Source: Lysobacterales bacterium (GTDB lineage Bacteria; Pseudomonadota; Gammaproteobacteria; Xanthomonadales; Xanthomonadaceae). From it: a DNA stretch of 64,000 bases. The notes under the pieces were generated by a model. The model was not told the origin of the DNA. It was given only the letters and a program-made list of their open reading frames with translations, and ran no database searches. The translations under genes were made by a program, and so were the position numbers. Of the stretch, positions 52,804 to 61,468 are shown in pieces (the stretch's first letter is position 1; the number at the start of each line of letters is the position of its first letter). The stretch lies in assembly GCA_020442465.1 (NCBI GenBank), contig JAGRJY010000133.1, forward strand, positions 103,655-167,654, written 5' to 3'.

Positions 52804-53724
52804 CTACGCCGCCGCGACCAGCGCTTCGAGCACGGCCATTCGCACCGCTACACCGTTGCTGACCTGGTCGCGAATCACCGACTGCGGCCCGTCGGCGACC
52901 GCATCGGAGATCTCCACGCCGCGGTTCATCGGGCCGGGATGCATGACGATCGCATCGGGCCTGGCCAGTGCCAGTCGTTCCGGGGTGATGCCCCAGTCAC
53001 GGAAGTAGGCTTCGAGCGAGGCGACCAGTCCGTCTTCCATGCGTTCGCGCTGCAAGCGCAGCGTCATCACGACGTCGGCGCCGCGCACCGCGGAGTCGGC
53101 ATCCTCGCAGACCAGGCAGCCCGACAGTTCCGAGGCATCCGGCAGCAGGGCTGGCGGCGCGGCCACGCGAATTTCGCCGGTGTCGAGCGCACGCAGTGCG
53201 TGCAGGTCTGATCGCGCGACCCGCGAGTGACGCACGTCGCCGATGATCGCCACGCTCAGGCCCGAGAAGTCCCGCCCCTTGCGCTGCCGGATCGTCAGCA
53301 TGTCGAGCAGGCCCTGGGTGGGATGCGCGCTGCGCCCATCGCCCGCGTTGATCAGGCGGGTGCCGTCGGCACAGACCTCGGCAAGTCCGGCGACCACACC
53401 GTCCACCGCATGCCGGACGACGAAGATCTCGCCGCCCATGGCTTCGAGCGTGTACAGGGTGTCGGCCAGGGTTTCGCCCTTGCGGGCGGATGACGAGGCC
53501 ATGTCGAAGTTCAACACCGTAGCGCCGAGCCGCTTGGCGGCCAGCTCGAACGAGCTTCGCGTCCGTGTCGACGGTTCGAAGAACAGATTGACCACGGTGC
53601 GCCCGGTCAGCGGCTGGCGGGGCTGCTGTCCGCTCAGGGCGGTCTTGCGCCACCCGTCCGCGCGCCCGAGGAGGGATTCGATCCCGGTGCGCGGCAGGTC
53701 TTCGAGGCTGAGCAGGTGTTTCAT
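52804..53724 (-). CDS. pyrB: Aspartate carbamoyltransferase catalytic subunit
   Basis: PyrB joins carbamoyl phosphate and aspartate, the committed step of pyrimidine synthesis. The 306-residue protein has the carbamoyl-phosphate site FFEPSTRTRSSFE and SSARKGET, INAGDGRSAHPTQ, and the aspartate-loop region HPGPMNRGVEI. It lacks the regulatory chain (pyrI) and the dihydroorotase-like pyrC gene that follows pyrB in Pseudomonas. It is the last gene of the gshB operon, 7 bp after ruvX. Start MKHLLSLEDLPR at 53724. Confidence 0.97.
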   Translation of the reverse strand: MKHLLSLEDLPRTGIESLLGRADGWRKTALSGQQPRQPLTGRTVVNLFFEPSTRTRSSFELAAKRLGATVLNFDMASSSARKGETLADTLYTLEAMGGEIFVVRHAVDGVVAGLAEVCADGTRLINAGDGRSAHPTQGLLDMLTIRQRKGRDFSGLSVAIIGDVRHSRVARSDLHALRALDTGEIRVAAPPALLPDASELSGCLVCEDADSAVRGADVVMTLRLQRERMEDGLVASLEAYFRDWGITPERLALARPDAIVMHPGPMNRGVEISDAVADGPQSVIRDQVSNGVAVRMAVLEALVAAA

Positions 53725-53731
53725 CGTTCGG

Positions 53732-54193
53732 TCAGGGCGTCGGTTCGGGATACGGCATGCCGGCGTCGAGCCAGCGTTCGAGGATGACTTGCGCGGCACC
53801 GGCATCCTGATGCGCGGCGTGCTTGCGTCGTGCCGTGCCTTGGCGCCGACCGTGGGTGTGTCGAGCATCGGCCTCGCGCGAGCTGAATCGCTCATCCATC
53901 AGGGCGACCGGGAGGCCGCTCCAGTGGCGCAGCTGGCGGGCGAAGCGGCGCGCGATACGCGTGGCCTCCTGCTCGCCACCGTCGATATCGAGCGGATCGC
54001 CGACCACCAGCGCGGTCGGTCGCCATTCGGCGAGCAGCGCGCGCACCCGCTGCTCGGTGTTTTCCGCCTGTCGATCAATCGTGCCCAGCGGGCGCGCGCT
54101 GTGGCTCAGCGCATTGCCGATCGCTACCCCCAGCCAGCGGCTGCCGACGTCGAAGGCCAGGGCGCAGCCGCCGGGGTCGGTCCGGTCGCTCAC
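53732..54193 (-). CDS. ruvX: Holliday-junction resolvase-like RNase YqgF/RuvX
   Basis: The 153-residue protein begins CALAFDVGSRWLGVAIGN, the RNase-H-like first strand with its conserved Asp. VVGDPLDIDGGEQEATR and VALMDERFSSREAD carry the other acidic residues, and HQDAGAAQVILERWLD ends it. The family processes pre-16S rRNA and structured RNA. The start is GTG at 54193, four bases after the algH stop. The order algH-ruvX-pyrB is conserved in many gammaproteobacteria. Confidence 0.92.
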   Translation of the reverse strand: MSDRTDPGGCALAFDVGSRWLGVAIGNALSHSARPLGTIDRQAENTEQRVRALLAEWRPTALVVGDPLDIDGGEQEATRIARRFARQLRHWSGLPVALMDERFSSREADARHTHGRRQGTARRKHAAHQDAGAAQVILERWLDAGMPYPEPTP

Positions 54194-54197
54194 GATC

Positions 54198-54764
54198 TCA
54201 GGCGTGCCCGGAATGACTGATCAGCAGGTTCAGGTCGACGCCGATCAGGCGCGCCGCGGCAAGCCAGCGATCGTCGAGATCGGTCTCGAACAGGATGTCC
54301 GGATCCACGCGCACGGTGATCCAGGCGTCCTGCTGCAGCTCGGTCTCCAGCTGTCCGGCCGTCCAGCCGGCGTAGCCCAGCGCCACCACGGCGCGCTCGG
54401 GACCCTCGCCATTGGCCATCGCCTTGAGCACGTCGCGGGAAGTCGTGAGGCACAGGTCGTCGGAGATGACGAAGGTCGAGTCCCAGTCCTGTCTTTCCGG
54501 TGAGTGCAGCACGAAGCCGCGTTCGACCTGCACTGGTCCGCCCGCAAGCACCGGCGTGTCCGCGAGCACGTCGTCATCCGTCTCGATGTCCATCTGGCGA
54601 AGAATCTCGCCCAGCCGGAAGTTGGACAGGCGGTTGATCACCAGGCCCATCGCGCCTTCCTCGTTGTGCTGGCAAAGCAGGGTGACGCCGCGCGAGAAGT
54701 TGGGATCGTTCAATGTTGGAACGGCAATCAGGAAATGATTGGCGAGCGAACGGTCGGCATCCAT
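54198..54764 (-). CDS. algH: AlgH/YqgE family protein (DUF179)
   Basis: The 188-residue protein opens with LANHFLIAVPTLNDPNFSRGVTLLCQHNEEGAMGLVINRLS, the DUF179 signature. It also has the LAGGPVQVERGFVLHS block, with GYAGWTAGQLETELQQDAWI later. In Pseudomonas it was named as an alginate regulator, but its molecular role is unclear. It sits between tonB (116 bp upstream in transcription order) and ruvX. Confidence 0.94.
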   Translation of the reverse strand: MDADRSLANHFLIAVPTLNDPNFSRGVTLLCQHNEEGAMGLVINRLSNFRLGEILRQMDIETDDDVLADTPVLAGGPVQVERGFVLHSPERQDWDSTFVISDDLCLTTSRDVLKAMANGEGPERAVVALGYAGWTAGQLETELQQDAWITVRVDPDILFETDLDDRWLAAARLIGVDLNLLISHSGHA

Positions 54765-54880
54765 GCCTTCATTCTAGAGCGTATCGCCGCCGCCCGGGCA
54801 TGCCGTGCATGACTCAGGTTGACGGGCTTCAGCTGGGCGACGGTTACAGGCGTGCGGTTGGAAGCAGCCTCAGGGGGCGA

Positions 54881-55738
54881 TCAGCGATTGCGCATGATGC
54901 CGCCCGGCAGGAATTGCCAGGTGCGGGTGATGTGCAGCACGTCGATTTGCTCCTTGGTCTGCGGAATCGGCGCGAACGGCTCCGCCAGGCGCACCGTGCG
55001 CACCGCCGCGTCGTCGAGTACCGGGTAGCCGCTCGGCTGAATCACGTCGATGCTCTCGACCGTGCCGTCGCGGCGCACCGCCACGGTCAGCACCAGCTGC
55101 CCCTGCAGGTTGCGCGCGCGCGCCTCGGCCGGATAGTTCATGTTGCCGATCTTCTCGACCCGGGCGACCCAGGCGCGCATGTAGGTGGCGAATTCGTATT
55201 CCTTGGTGTTCGCCGAGACGAACTTGCGCTTGGGCCTCTTCGCGTAGGCCTGGGCCTGCCGCTCCAGCTCCGCGGCCAGCCGAGCCATTTCCATGCTGCG
55301 CTCGATCAGCTGCTGGCTGGTCGGAAGCGGGATGTCCTGGTGCTCGGTGCGCGGATCGTTCGAGGCGTCTGCCTCGAGGGCTGCCGCGCTGACCACCGAT
55401 TGCGTGGGCGCGAACACCGGCTTGGGCGCACCTTCCTTCTGCGGGGTCGGGGTCACGCCTTCGGTCGGCTTGGGTACCGCAGCCGACGTGGGCGCGCGGG
55501 GGCGCTCGCGGGTTTCCTTGTCGCCGCCGCCCTGCTGGCTCGTTGCCGCGAGAAAGTCGGCCTGCTCGGGTGCCTTGTCGCTGCGCGTCTGGGTGAGAAT
55601 CACCTCCAGCGTTGGCGTGATCGGTGCCGCGTCGTCCACGGTGAAGCCGACCCCCAGCAGCACCAGCCCGTGGACGAGCACGGAAAACAGAACCGTCGCG
55701 CGCAGCCGGTCGCCGGCGGTGATGCGAACCGCTGTCAC
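54881..55738 (-). CDS. Energy-transducing TonB-like protein
   Basis: The protein (285 residues from GTG 55738) has an N-terminal membrane anchor (ATVLFSVLVHGLVLLGVGF), a long Pro/Ala/Lys/Glu region and a C-terminal TonB domain (GNMNYPAEARARNLQGQLVLTVAVRRDG, then PVLDDAAVRTVRLAEPF). The GTG overlaps the gshB stop. It corresponds in place to tonB3 beside gshB in Pseudomonas, which affects twitching; it may also serve the TonB receptor at 22781. exbB/exbD are absent from the window. Confidence 0.88.
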   Translation of the reverse strand: MTAVRITAGDRLRATVLFSVLVHGLVLLGVGFTVDDAAPITPTLEVILTQTRSDKAPEQADFLAATSQQGGGDKETRERPRAPTSAAVPKPTEGVTPTPQKEGAPKPVFAPTQSVVSAAALEADASNDPRTEHQDIPLPTSQQLIERSMEMARLAAELERQAQAYAKRPKRKFVSANTKEYEFATYMRAWVARVEKIGNMNYPAEARARNLQGQLVLTVAVRRDGTVESIDVIQPSGYPVLDDAAVRTVRLAEPFAPIPQTKEQIDVLHITRTWQFLPGGIMRNR

Positions 55739-56682
55739 CCGATGCGTGCCTCGATGCAATCGAACAGGGTGCTGGCGATCCGGGTGCCGCACTGCGCATC
55801 GATCTCGCGGATGCAGGTGGGGCTGGTGACGTTGATTTCGGTCAGCACGCTGCCAATGACGTCGAGGCCGACGAACCACATGCCGCGACGCACCAGCTCA
55901 GGGCCGACCTCCGCGGCGATCCAGCGGTCCCGATCGCTCAGTGGGCGCGCCTCACCACGGCCACCGGCGGCCAGGTTGCCGCGGAAATCGGTGCCCTGGG
56001 GGATGCGCGCCAGGCAATACGGCACCGGTTCGCCATTCACCAGCAGGATGCGCTTGTCGCCCTCGCTGATTTCGGGCTGGAACTTCTGCGCCAGGGCGGG
56101 CCCCTCGCCGCTGCCCAGCAGGGTCTCCAGGATGACCTTGAGGTTCGGGTCGTCGGCGCGGCTGCGGAAAATCGACCGGCCGCCCATGCCGTCAAGCGGC
56201 TTCAGAACGCAATCGCCACAATCTTTTACGAATGCCACCAGGTCATCCATGCGCGCGCTGACGAGGGTGGGCGGGCAGCACTGCGGAAAATGCAGGGCGA
56301 ACAGCTTCTCGTTCATGTCGCGCAGACCCGTCGGGTCGTTGACGACGTGGGTCCCGAGCTCGGCCGCCCGGCTGAGGATATGGGTGTCGTGCAGATAGCT
56401 TGCGTCGACCGGCGGGTCCCGGCGCATCAGGATCACGTCGAAATCAGTGAGGGCGGTGGCCTCGAACGGATCGAGCTCGTGCCAGCCGGAGGGGTCGTCG
56501 CGCACGCGCAGCCGGGCGGAGCGCGCCTCGGGGACGCCGCCGCGCATGGCCAGGCTCCCCGGTTCCAGATAGCCGACGCGATGGCCCCGGTGCTGGGCCT
56601 CGAGCAGCATGGCGAAGGTCGAATCCTTCTTGATCTTGATGTGCTCGATGGGATCCATGAGCACGGCTACATCCAGCGCCAT
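55735..56682 (-). CDS. gshB: Glutathione synthetase
   Basis: The 315-residue ATP-grasp enzyme adds glycine to gamma-glutamylcysteine. Motifs are VLMDPIEHIKIKKDSTFAMLLEA at the start, the ATP-binding VLKPLDGMGGRSIFR, the GDKRILLVNGEPVPYCLARIP segment and the C-terminal TEINVTSPTC. The start at 56682 is chosen for AGG 8 bp upstream and family length. The product glutathione may support the CGFS glutaredoxin encoded at 28790. It is first in the gshB-tonB-algH-ruvX-pyrB operon. Confidence 0.96.
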   Translation of the reverse strand: MALDVAVLMDPIEHIKIKKDSTFAMLLEAQHRGHRVGYLEPGSLAMRGGVPEARSARLRVRDDPSGWHELDPFEATALTDFDVILMRRDPPVDASYLHDTHILSRAAELGTHVVNDPTGLRDMNEKLFALHFPQCCPPTLVSARMDDLVAFVKDCGDCVLKPLDGMGGRSIFRSRADDPNLKVILETLLGSGEGPALAQKFQPEISEGDKRILLVNGEPVPYCLARIPQGTDFRGNLAAGGRGEARPLSDRDRWIAAEVGPELVRRGMWFVGLDVIGSVLTEINVTSPTCIREIDAQCGTRIASTLFDCIEARIG

Positions 56683-57114
56683 CCGCGACCTGCCTCTCTC
56701 AACCATGGGCCGATGGAGCGCCGGTGGGGCCGCCGCCTCGCGTGGCCCATCGCGAGGCGTTGCGTCCTTCGGCGCGCTTGCCGCCTTTCCCGGCACGGCA
56801 AAGCGAGCGCAGTGTACTGCGAGTGCGCCATTCGCGTGGCGGCACCTTGGTGTGGGCCTGCAGGCCGCAGGCGCAGCGGCCTTCCCCGCGCTCAGCCGCG
56901 GTCGGTCGAGCGGGCTCGCCACGCCGTCGACCTGCACTCGTCAGCCCCGCCGACAAACTTGCGGGTGAGCGCGCGCGAGGCTTTGCCGAGGTGCGTCTTC
57001 GTTATACTAGCAAAGGCACTGCGCGCGCTTGACAGCGCTTGTCAACGCTGGGATATAGCTTGTGAATCTCGCCGCGAACTCGTGGTTCGCGGGAAGTCTG
57101 GTAGGGGAAGCTGG
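56683..57114. promoter_or_regulatory. 432-bp divergent control region of gshB and pilG
   Basis: I see no gene. For pilG, TTGACA (57029-57034) is a perfect -35, with TATAGC (57054-57059) or GATATA (57052-57057) as possible -10 hexamers. TTGACA also forms an inverted repeat with TGTCAA (57040-57045). A second -10-like TATACT lies at 57003-57008. The left part (56683-56950) is GC-rich and featureless to the eye. Confidence 0.5.
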
Positions 57115-57516
57115 ATGGAAGAGTCGAGCGGCGCAGGAAACTTGACGGGACTCAAAGTCATGGTCATCGATGACTCGAAGACCATCCGACGCACGGCCGA
57201 GACGCTCCTGAAGAAGGAAGGCTGTGACGTGGTCACCGCGACCGACGGATTCGAGGCGCTGGCGAAGATCGCCGATCATCAGCCTCAGATCATTTTCGTC
57301 GACATCATGATGCCGCGACTCGACGGCTATCAGACGTGTTCCCTCATCAAGAACAACCAGATGTTCCGCTCCACGCCGGTGATCATGCTGTCTTCCAAGG
57401 ACGGCCTGTTCGACAAGGCCAAGGGACGCATCGTCGGCTCGGAGGAGTACCTGACCAAGCCGTTCACCCGCGACGAGTTGCTGTCGGCCATCCGTCGCTA
57501 CGTCGACAAGCGCTGA
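57115..57516 (+). CDS. pilG: Chp-system response regulator PilG
   Basis: The 133-residue protein is a stand-alone receiver: VMVIDDSKTIRRTAETLL, phospho-acceptor Asp63 in IIFVDIMMPRLDG, and the switch Thr/Lys region LTKPFTRDE. In the Pil-Chp system PilG drives pilus extension and twitching together with ChpA. The long frame open upstream from 56290 is not used; AGGGG before the ATG at 57115 fixes the start. It is the first gene of pilGHIJK-chpA. Confidence 0.96.
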   Translation: MEESSGAGNLTGLKVMVIDDSKTIRRTAETLLKKEGCDVVTATDGFEALAKIADHQPQIIFVDIMMPRLDGYQTCSLIKNNQMFRSTPVIMLSSKDGLFDKAKGRIVGSEEYLTKPFTRDELLSAIRRYVDKR

Positions 57517-57539
57517 GTGGAGAGAGAGGGGGGGAATCC

Positions 57540-57914
57540 ATGGCACGCATCCTGATCGTCGATGACTCGCCGACCGATACCAAGGTCTTCAGCAACGTGC
57601 TGGAGAAGAACGGTTTCGAAGTGATCACGGCCGGCAGCGCCGAAGAAGGCATCGAAACCTGCAAGCGCGAGCTGCCCGACCTGGTGATGATGGACGTCAT
57701 CCTGCCCGGCATGAACGGGTTCCAGGCGACCCGCGCGCTTTCGAAAGACCCGACCACGCAGCACATCCCGGTGATCATCTGCAGCACCAAGAACATGGAG
57801 ACCGACCGGGTCTGGGGCATGCGCCAGGGGGCGAAGGACTACCTGGTCAAGCCGCCTTCCGAGCGAGAGCTGATCTCGAGAATTCGCGCCCTGCTCCCCG
57901 GGGAGGGTGCCTGA
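57540..57914 (+). CDS. pilH: Chp-system response regulator PilH
   Basis: This 124-residue receiver has ILIVDDSPTDTKVF, phospho-acceptor Asp52 in LVMMDVILPGMNGF, and the KDYLVKPPSEREL C-terminal signature. PilH favours pilus retraction and acts as phosphate sink. A GAGGGGG run just upstream of the ATG (57540) is a strong ribosome site. It is followed by pilI with only 2 bp between. Confidence 0.95.
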   Translation: MARILIVDDSPTDTKVFSNVLEKNGFEVITAGSAEEGIETCKRELPDLVMMDVILPGMNGFQATRALSKDPTTQHIPVIICSTKNMETDRVWGMRQGAKDYLVKPPSERELISRIRALLPGEGA

Positions 57915-57916
57915 CA

Positions 57917-58462
57917 GTGAGCGATACCGCGCGTACGCCGTTCGAGGTTCTTGCCGACTACGAGCAGAAGAGCCTGGCGCACACGCCGGGAACGCCCGAA
58001 CAGATCGACGCTGCCGGGCTGTGGCGCGGTGTCGCGTTCCGCATTGGCGACCGCCGCCTGGCATCGATGTTCGGCGAGGTCATCGAAATCATCACCTTGC
58101 CGGTGACCACGCCGGTGCCGGGGGGGCAGGCCTGGCTGCTGGGCGTCGCGAACATCCGCGGCACCCTGCTGCCGGTGGTCGACCTCAAGCTCTTCATGGA
58201 AGGCGAGCGCACCGTGCTGCACGAGACGCAGCGCGCGCTGGTCATTCGCCAGCCTGGCGGCAACGTGGCCGTGCTCATCGACGAGCTGCTCGGCCAGCGC
58301 CACTTCAACGACGATCACCGGTGCGAGCCGGGCGATCTCACCGCGGGTCGCTACAACGATTTCGTGACTCAGGCATACCACTTGAACGGGGTCACCTACG
58401 GCGTGTTCAACATGGCCGTACTGGCACGGGCAACCGAGTTCCGTCAGGCCGCGGCAGCCTGA
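57917..58462 (+). CDS. pilI: CheW-like adaptor PilI
   Basis: The 181-residue protein has a CheW fold: [20 protein letters not shown], then [24 protein letters not shown] (the conserved RG), then [12 protein letters not shown]. It couples the chemoreceptor PilJ to the histidine kinase ChpA. It begins with GTG at 57917, two bases after the pilH stop. The N-terminal helix of about 30 residues before the CheW domain is typical of PilI. Confidence 0.94.
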   Translation: MSDTARTPFEVLADYEQKSLAHTPGTPEQIDAAGLWRGVAFRIGDRRLASMFGEVIEIITLPVTTPVPGGQAWLLGVANIRGTLLPVVDLKLFMEGERTVLHETQRALVIRQPGGNVAVLIDELLGQRHFNDDHRCEPGDLTAGRYNDFVTQAYHLNGVTYGVFNMAVLARATEFRQAAAA

Positions 58463-58496
58463 TGGAACCCATTTACATCTGCGACGAGGTTACAAC

Positions 58497-60533
58497 ATGA
58501 GTACTGCAGCGGGAGCAGTGGGTGGACGCGATCGGCGTCGCTGGTATTTCATCACCATCTTCGTTCTGGTGCTGGGCTTCATCGCCCTGTTCCTGAACTT
58601 CTTCCTGGCCAACAAGTTCGCGACCGAGGAAAGCAAGGCGCGTGACCTGGTCACCGAGATCCAGGTGTTCTCGCAGCAGATTTCCAAGTTCGCACAGGAA
58701 GCGTCGGTGGGTGGCCTGGACGCCTTCGACGAACTGCAGGCAACGCGCGAATCGATCCAGCGCAACATCAACACGCTGACCCGTGGCGATGCGGCGCAGG
58801 GCATTCCCTCGTACGCCGCCGATCCACTGGTCGGGCCCGAGCTGACCAAGCTGCAGCAAACCTGGCAGCCGCTCGACGACAACGCCCAGCAGATTCTCGA
58901 GCGCCGCGATCTCATCCTGAACCTCAACGACACCGCCGCCGCGTTCGCCTCCAGCGTCCCGCAGCTGCAGACCGAAATGGACGGTGCCGTGCAAGCGATG
59001 ACCGAGGGTGGCGCGCCGAGCCAGCAAATCGCCATCGCCGTTCGCCAGAACCTGTTCGCCGATCGAATGCTGCGTCGCGTGACGATCATCCTGCAGGGCG
59101 GTATCAGCGCGATCTCGGCGGCCGACGCCCTCTCCCGCGAGGTGACGATCTACGGCCAGCTGCTGAACGCGCTGTACCAGGGTGCTCCCGACCTCAACAT
59201 CCAGCGCGTCAGCATTTCCAGCGCGCGCGAGAAGCTCGCCGCCGTGGACGATATCTTCCAGGGCGTCCAGACCGACGTCGATTCGATTCTCTCGGCGTCC
59301 ACCGAGCTGTTCACGGTGAAGGAAGCGTCTGACCAGATCTTCCTCGGATCAGCCGACCTGCTGGCGAACGCGCAGAACCTCAACGCCGCGTACACCAAGC
59401 TGCCGACCGAGCGGCCGTTCCCCAGCTTGCCGGTCGCCATCGCCGGTGCTGCGCTGGCCTTGATCGGTATCGTTGGCCTGCTGGTCGTGCTGTACAAAGA
59501 CCAGACCCGGCGCTACCAGGTCACCCAGGAACTCAACCAGCGCAACCAGGAAGCCATTCTGCGACTGCTCGATGAAATGGGCTCGCTGGCAGAAGGTGAC
59601 CTGACCGTCCGCGCGACGGTGACTGAAGACATCACCGGCGCGATCGCGGACTCGATCAACTTCGCGATCGAGGCGCTGCGTTCACTGGTAACCACCATTA
59701 ACGAAACCGCCGTGCAGGTGGCCGCCGCCGCCCAGGAAACGCAGGCGACCGCGATGCACCTCGCGGAAGCCGCCGAACAGCAGGCGCAGCAGATCACCTC
59801 GGCCTCGGCCGCGATCAACGAAATCGCGGTCTCGATCGACGAAGTGTCGAAGAACTCCGCCGAGTCGGCCGACGTGGCGCAACGCTCGGTGCAAATCGCC
59901 GCCAAGGGCGCCGAGGTCGTGCGTCAGACGATTCAGGGCATGGACTCGATTCGCGATCAGATCCAGGAAACCTCGAAGCGAATCAAGCGACTGGGTGAGA
60001 GCTCGCAGGAAATTGGCTCGATCGTTGAACTGATTAACGACATCGCGGAACAGACCAACATTCTGGCGCTGAACGCCGCTATTCAGGCGGCGTCCGCCGG
60101 TGAGGCGGGCCGCGGGTTCGCGGTTGTGGCCGACGAAGTGCAGCGACTCGCAGAACGCGCCTCGAACGCCACGAAGCGAATCGAAACGCTGGTGCAGACG
60201 ATTCAGGCCGATACCAACGAAGCGGTGTCTTCGATGGAACAGACGACCGCGGAAGTGGTCGCCGGTGCCCGACTCGCCGAAGACGCGGGCCTGGCCCTGG
60301 GCGAAATCGAAAAGGTGTCGAACGACCTCGCCGACCTGATTCAGAACATTTCCGAGGCAGCGCGCCAGCAGTCGGCAGCGGCGACCAACATCTCGGCCAC
60401 GATGAACGTGATTCAGGAAATTACCTCGCAGACCTCGATGGGCGCGAGCCAGACGGCGGAATCGATCGGAAACCTGGCGCAGCTGGCCGCGGACCTGCGT
60501 CGTTCGGTGGCCGACTTCAAACTGCCGGGCTGA
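58497..60533 (+). CDS. pilJ: Methyl-accepting chemotaxis protein PilJ
   Basis: The 678-residue receptor has membrane helices near residues 16-38 and 308-332 around a periplasmic helical domain. A HAMP-like linker and the signalling hairpin follow, with the tip [18 protein letters not shown] and [21 protein letters not shown]. PilJ senses surface contact or other cues and controls ChpA. GAGG before the ATG at 58497 fixes the start. Many coiled-coil heptads are visible from 400 to 670. Confidence 0.95.
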   Translation: MSTAAGAVGGRDRRRWYFITIFVLVLGFIALFLNFFLANKFATEESKARDLVTEIQVFSQQISKFAQEASVGGLDAFDELQATRESIQRNINTLTRGDAAQGIPSYAADPLVGPELTKLQQTWQPLDDNAQQILERRDLILNLNDTAAAFASSVPQLQTEMDGAVQAMTEGGAPSQQIAIAVRQNLFADRMLRRVTIILQGGISAISAADALSREVTIYGQLLNALYQGAPDLNIQRVSISSAREKLAAVDDIFQGVQTDVDSILSASTELFTVKEASDQIFLGSADLLANAQNLNAAYTKLPTERPFPSLPVAIAGAALALIGIVGLLVVLYKDQTRRYQVTQELNQRNQEAILRLLDEMGSLAEGDLTVRATVTEDITGAIADSINFAIEALRSLVTTINETAVQVAAAAQETQATAMHLAEAAEQQAQQITSASAAINEIAVSIDEVSKNSAESADVAQRSVQIAAKGAEVVRQTIQGMDSIRDQIQETSKRIKRLGESSQEIGSIVELINDIAEQTNILALNAAIQAASAGEAGRGFAVVADEVQRLAERASNATKRIETLVQTIQADTNEAVSSMEQTTAEVVAGARLAEDAGLALGEIEKVSNDLADLIQNISEAARQQSAAATNISATMNVIQEITSQTSMGASQTAESIGNLAQLAADLRRSVADFKLPG

Positions 60534-60574
60534 GTTCGGAAGAGCGGTAGAGCACAGGGGACGGATTCGACGGG

Positions 60575-61468
60575 ATGGGCATGGCAGTCAAGAGCACGTC
60601 GCGGGGTGGGCAGTCGGCGCCACCTCCGATGGACGACCTTGAATTCACACGCTGGGTGCGCCTGCTCGAGGCGCGCACGGGCGTGACCGTGCCTCCGGAA
60701 CGCAAGCCGTTTCTGGTCACCGGCCTGCGCCGGCGCATGCGCGAAACCGGCCACTCCGACTACGCCACCTACTACGAAGAGCTGCTGGACGGTGCGCGCG
60801 GTGCAGTGGAGTGGGCCGCACTCGTCGACCACCTGACCGTTCACGAGACGCACTTCTTCCGTCATCCGCCTTCGCTGGAGCTGATCCGCAAGGAGTGGTA
60901 TCCGAAGTGGGCGGCAGCGGTCGGCGTCGAGCAGAGCGTGCATGCACTGTCGGTCGGCTGTTCCACCGGCGAGGAAGCGTACACGCTGGCCATGGTGCTT
61001 GATGCCGCGATTTCGGACGAAGGCAGTCAGCGACATTTCGGCATCACCGCCACCGACGTCAGCCAGCCGGCGCTGTCGATGGCGCGCGCCGCGCACTATC
61101 CGGTCTCGCGGCTCGAAGAAATTCCCGCGCCGCGCCGCGCGCGATCGGTCGAGATGCTCGAGGACGGCAATTTCCGCATCGTGGATCGACTGCGCAAGCG
61201 AGTCGGGTTTGCATGTGTCAATTTGCTGCATGCGTCACGGGCACCGCTGCGGCAGCTCGATCTTATTTACTGTCAGAACGTATTGATCTACTTCGCCCGC
61301 GAGCGGCGTGGAGAACTGCTCGACGGCCTGGCGCGACTGCTTCGCCCCCATGGAATGCTTGTGCTGGGTCCCGGTGAGGTCACCGGGTGGACGCATCCCC
61401 AGCTTGTCCGAATCGGAGGCCGCCAGACGCTGGCGTTCCTTCGTCAACCGAAAGAGACCCGGGCATGA
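60575..61468 (+). CDS. pilK: CheR-type protein glutamate methyltransferase PilK
   Basis: The 297-residue protein should methylate PilJ with S-adenosylmethionine. It has the N-terminal helix pair (ERKPFLVTGLRRRMRETGHSDYATYYEEL). The SAM-binding strand is LSVGCSTGEEAYTLAMVL and TATDVSQPALSMAR follows. The final block DLIYCQNVLIYFARERR has Gln where CheR enzymes have Arg (CRNVLIYF). ATG 60575 or 60581 could be used. The stop overlaps the chpA ATG. Confidence 0.9.
   Translation: MGMAVKSTSRGGQSAPPPMDDLEFTRWVRLLEARTGVTVPPERKPFLVTGLRRRMRETGHSDYATYYEELLDGARGAVEWAALVDHLTVHETHFFRHPPSLELIRKEWYPKWAAAVGVEQSVHALSVGCSTGEEAYTLAMVLDAAISDEGSQRHFGITATDVSQPALSMARAAHYPVSRLEEIPAPRRARSVEMLEDGNFRIVDRLRKRVGFACVNLLHASRAPLRQLDLIYCQNVLIYFARERRGELLDGLARLLRPHGMLVLGPGEVTGWTHPQLVRIGGRQTLAFLRQPKETRA

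Noticed and set aside
54713..56398. 561-residue open frame on the plus strand
   Set aside because: Antisense to tonB and gshB; Arg-rich and without motifs.
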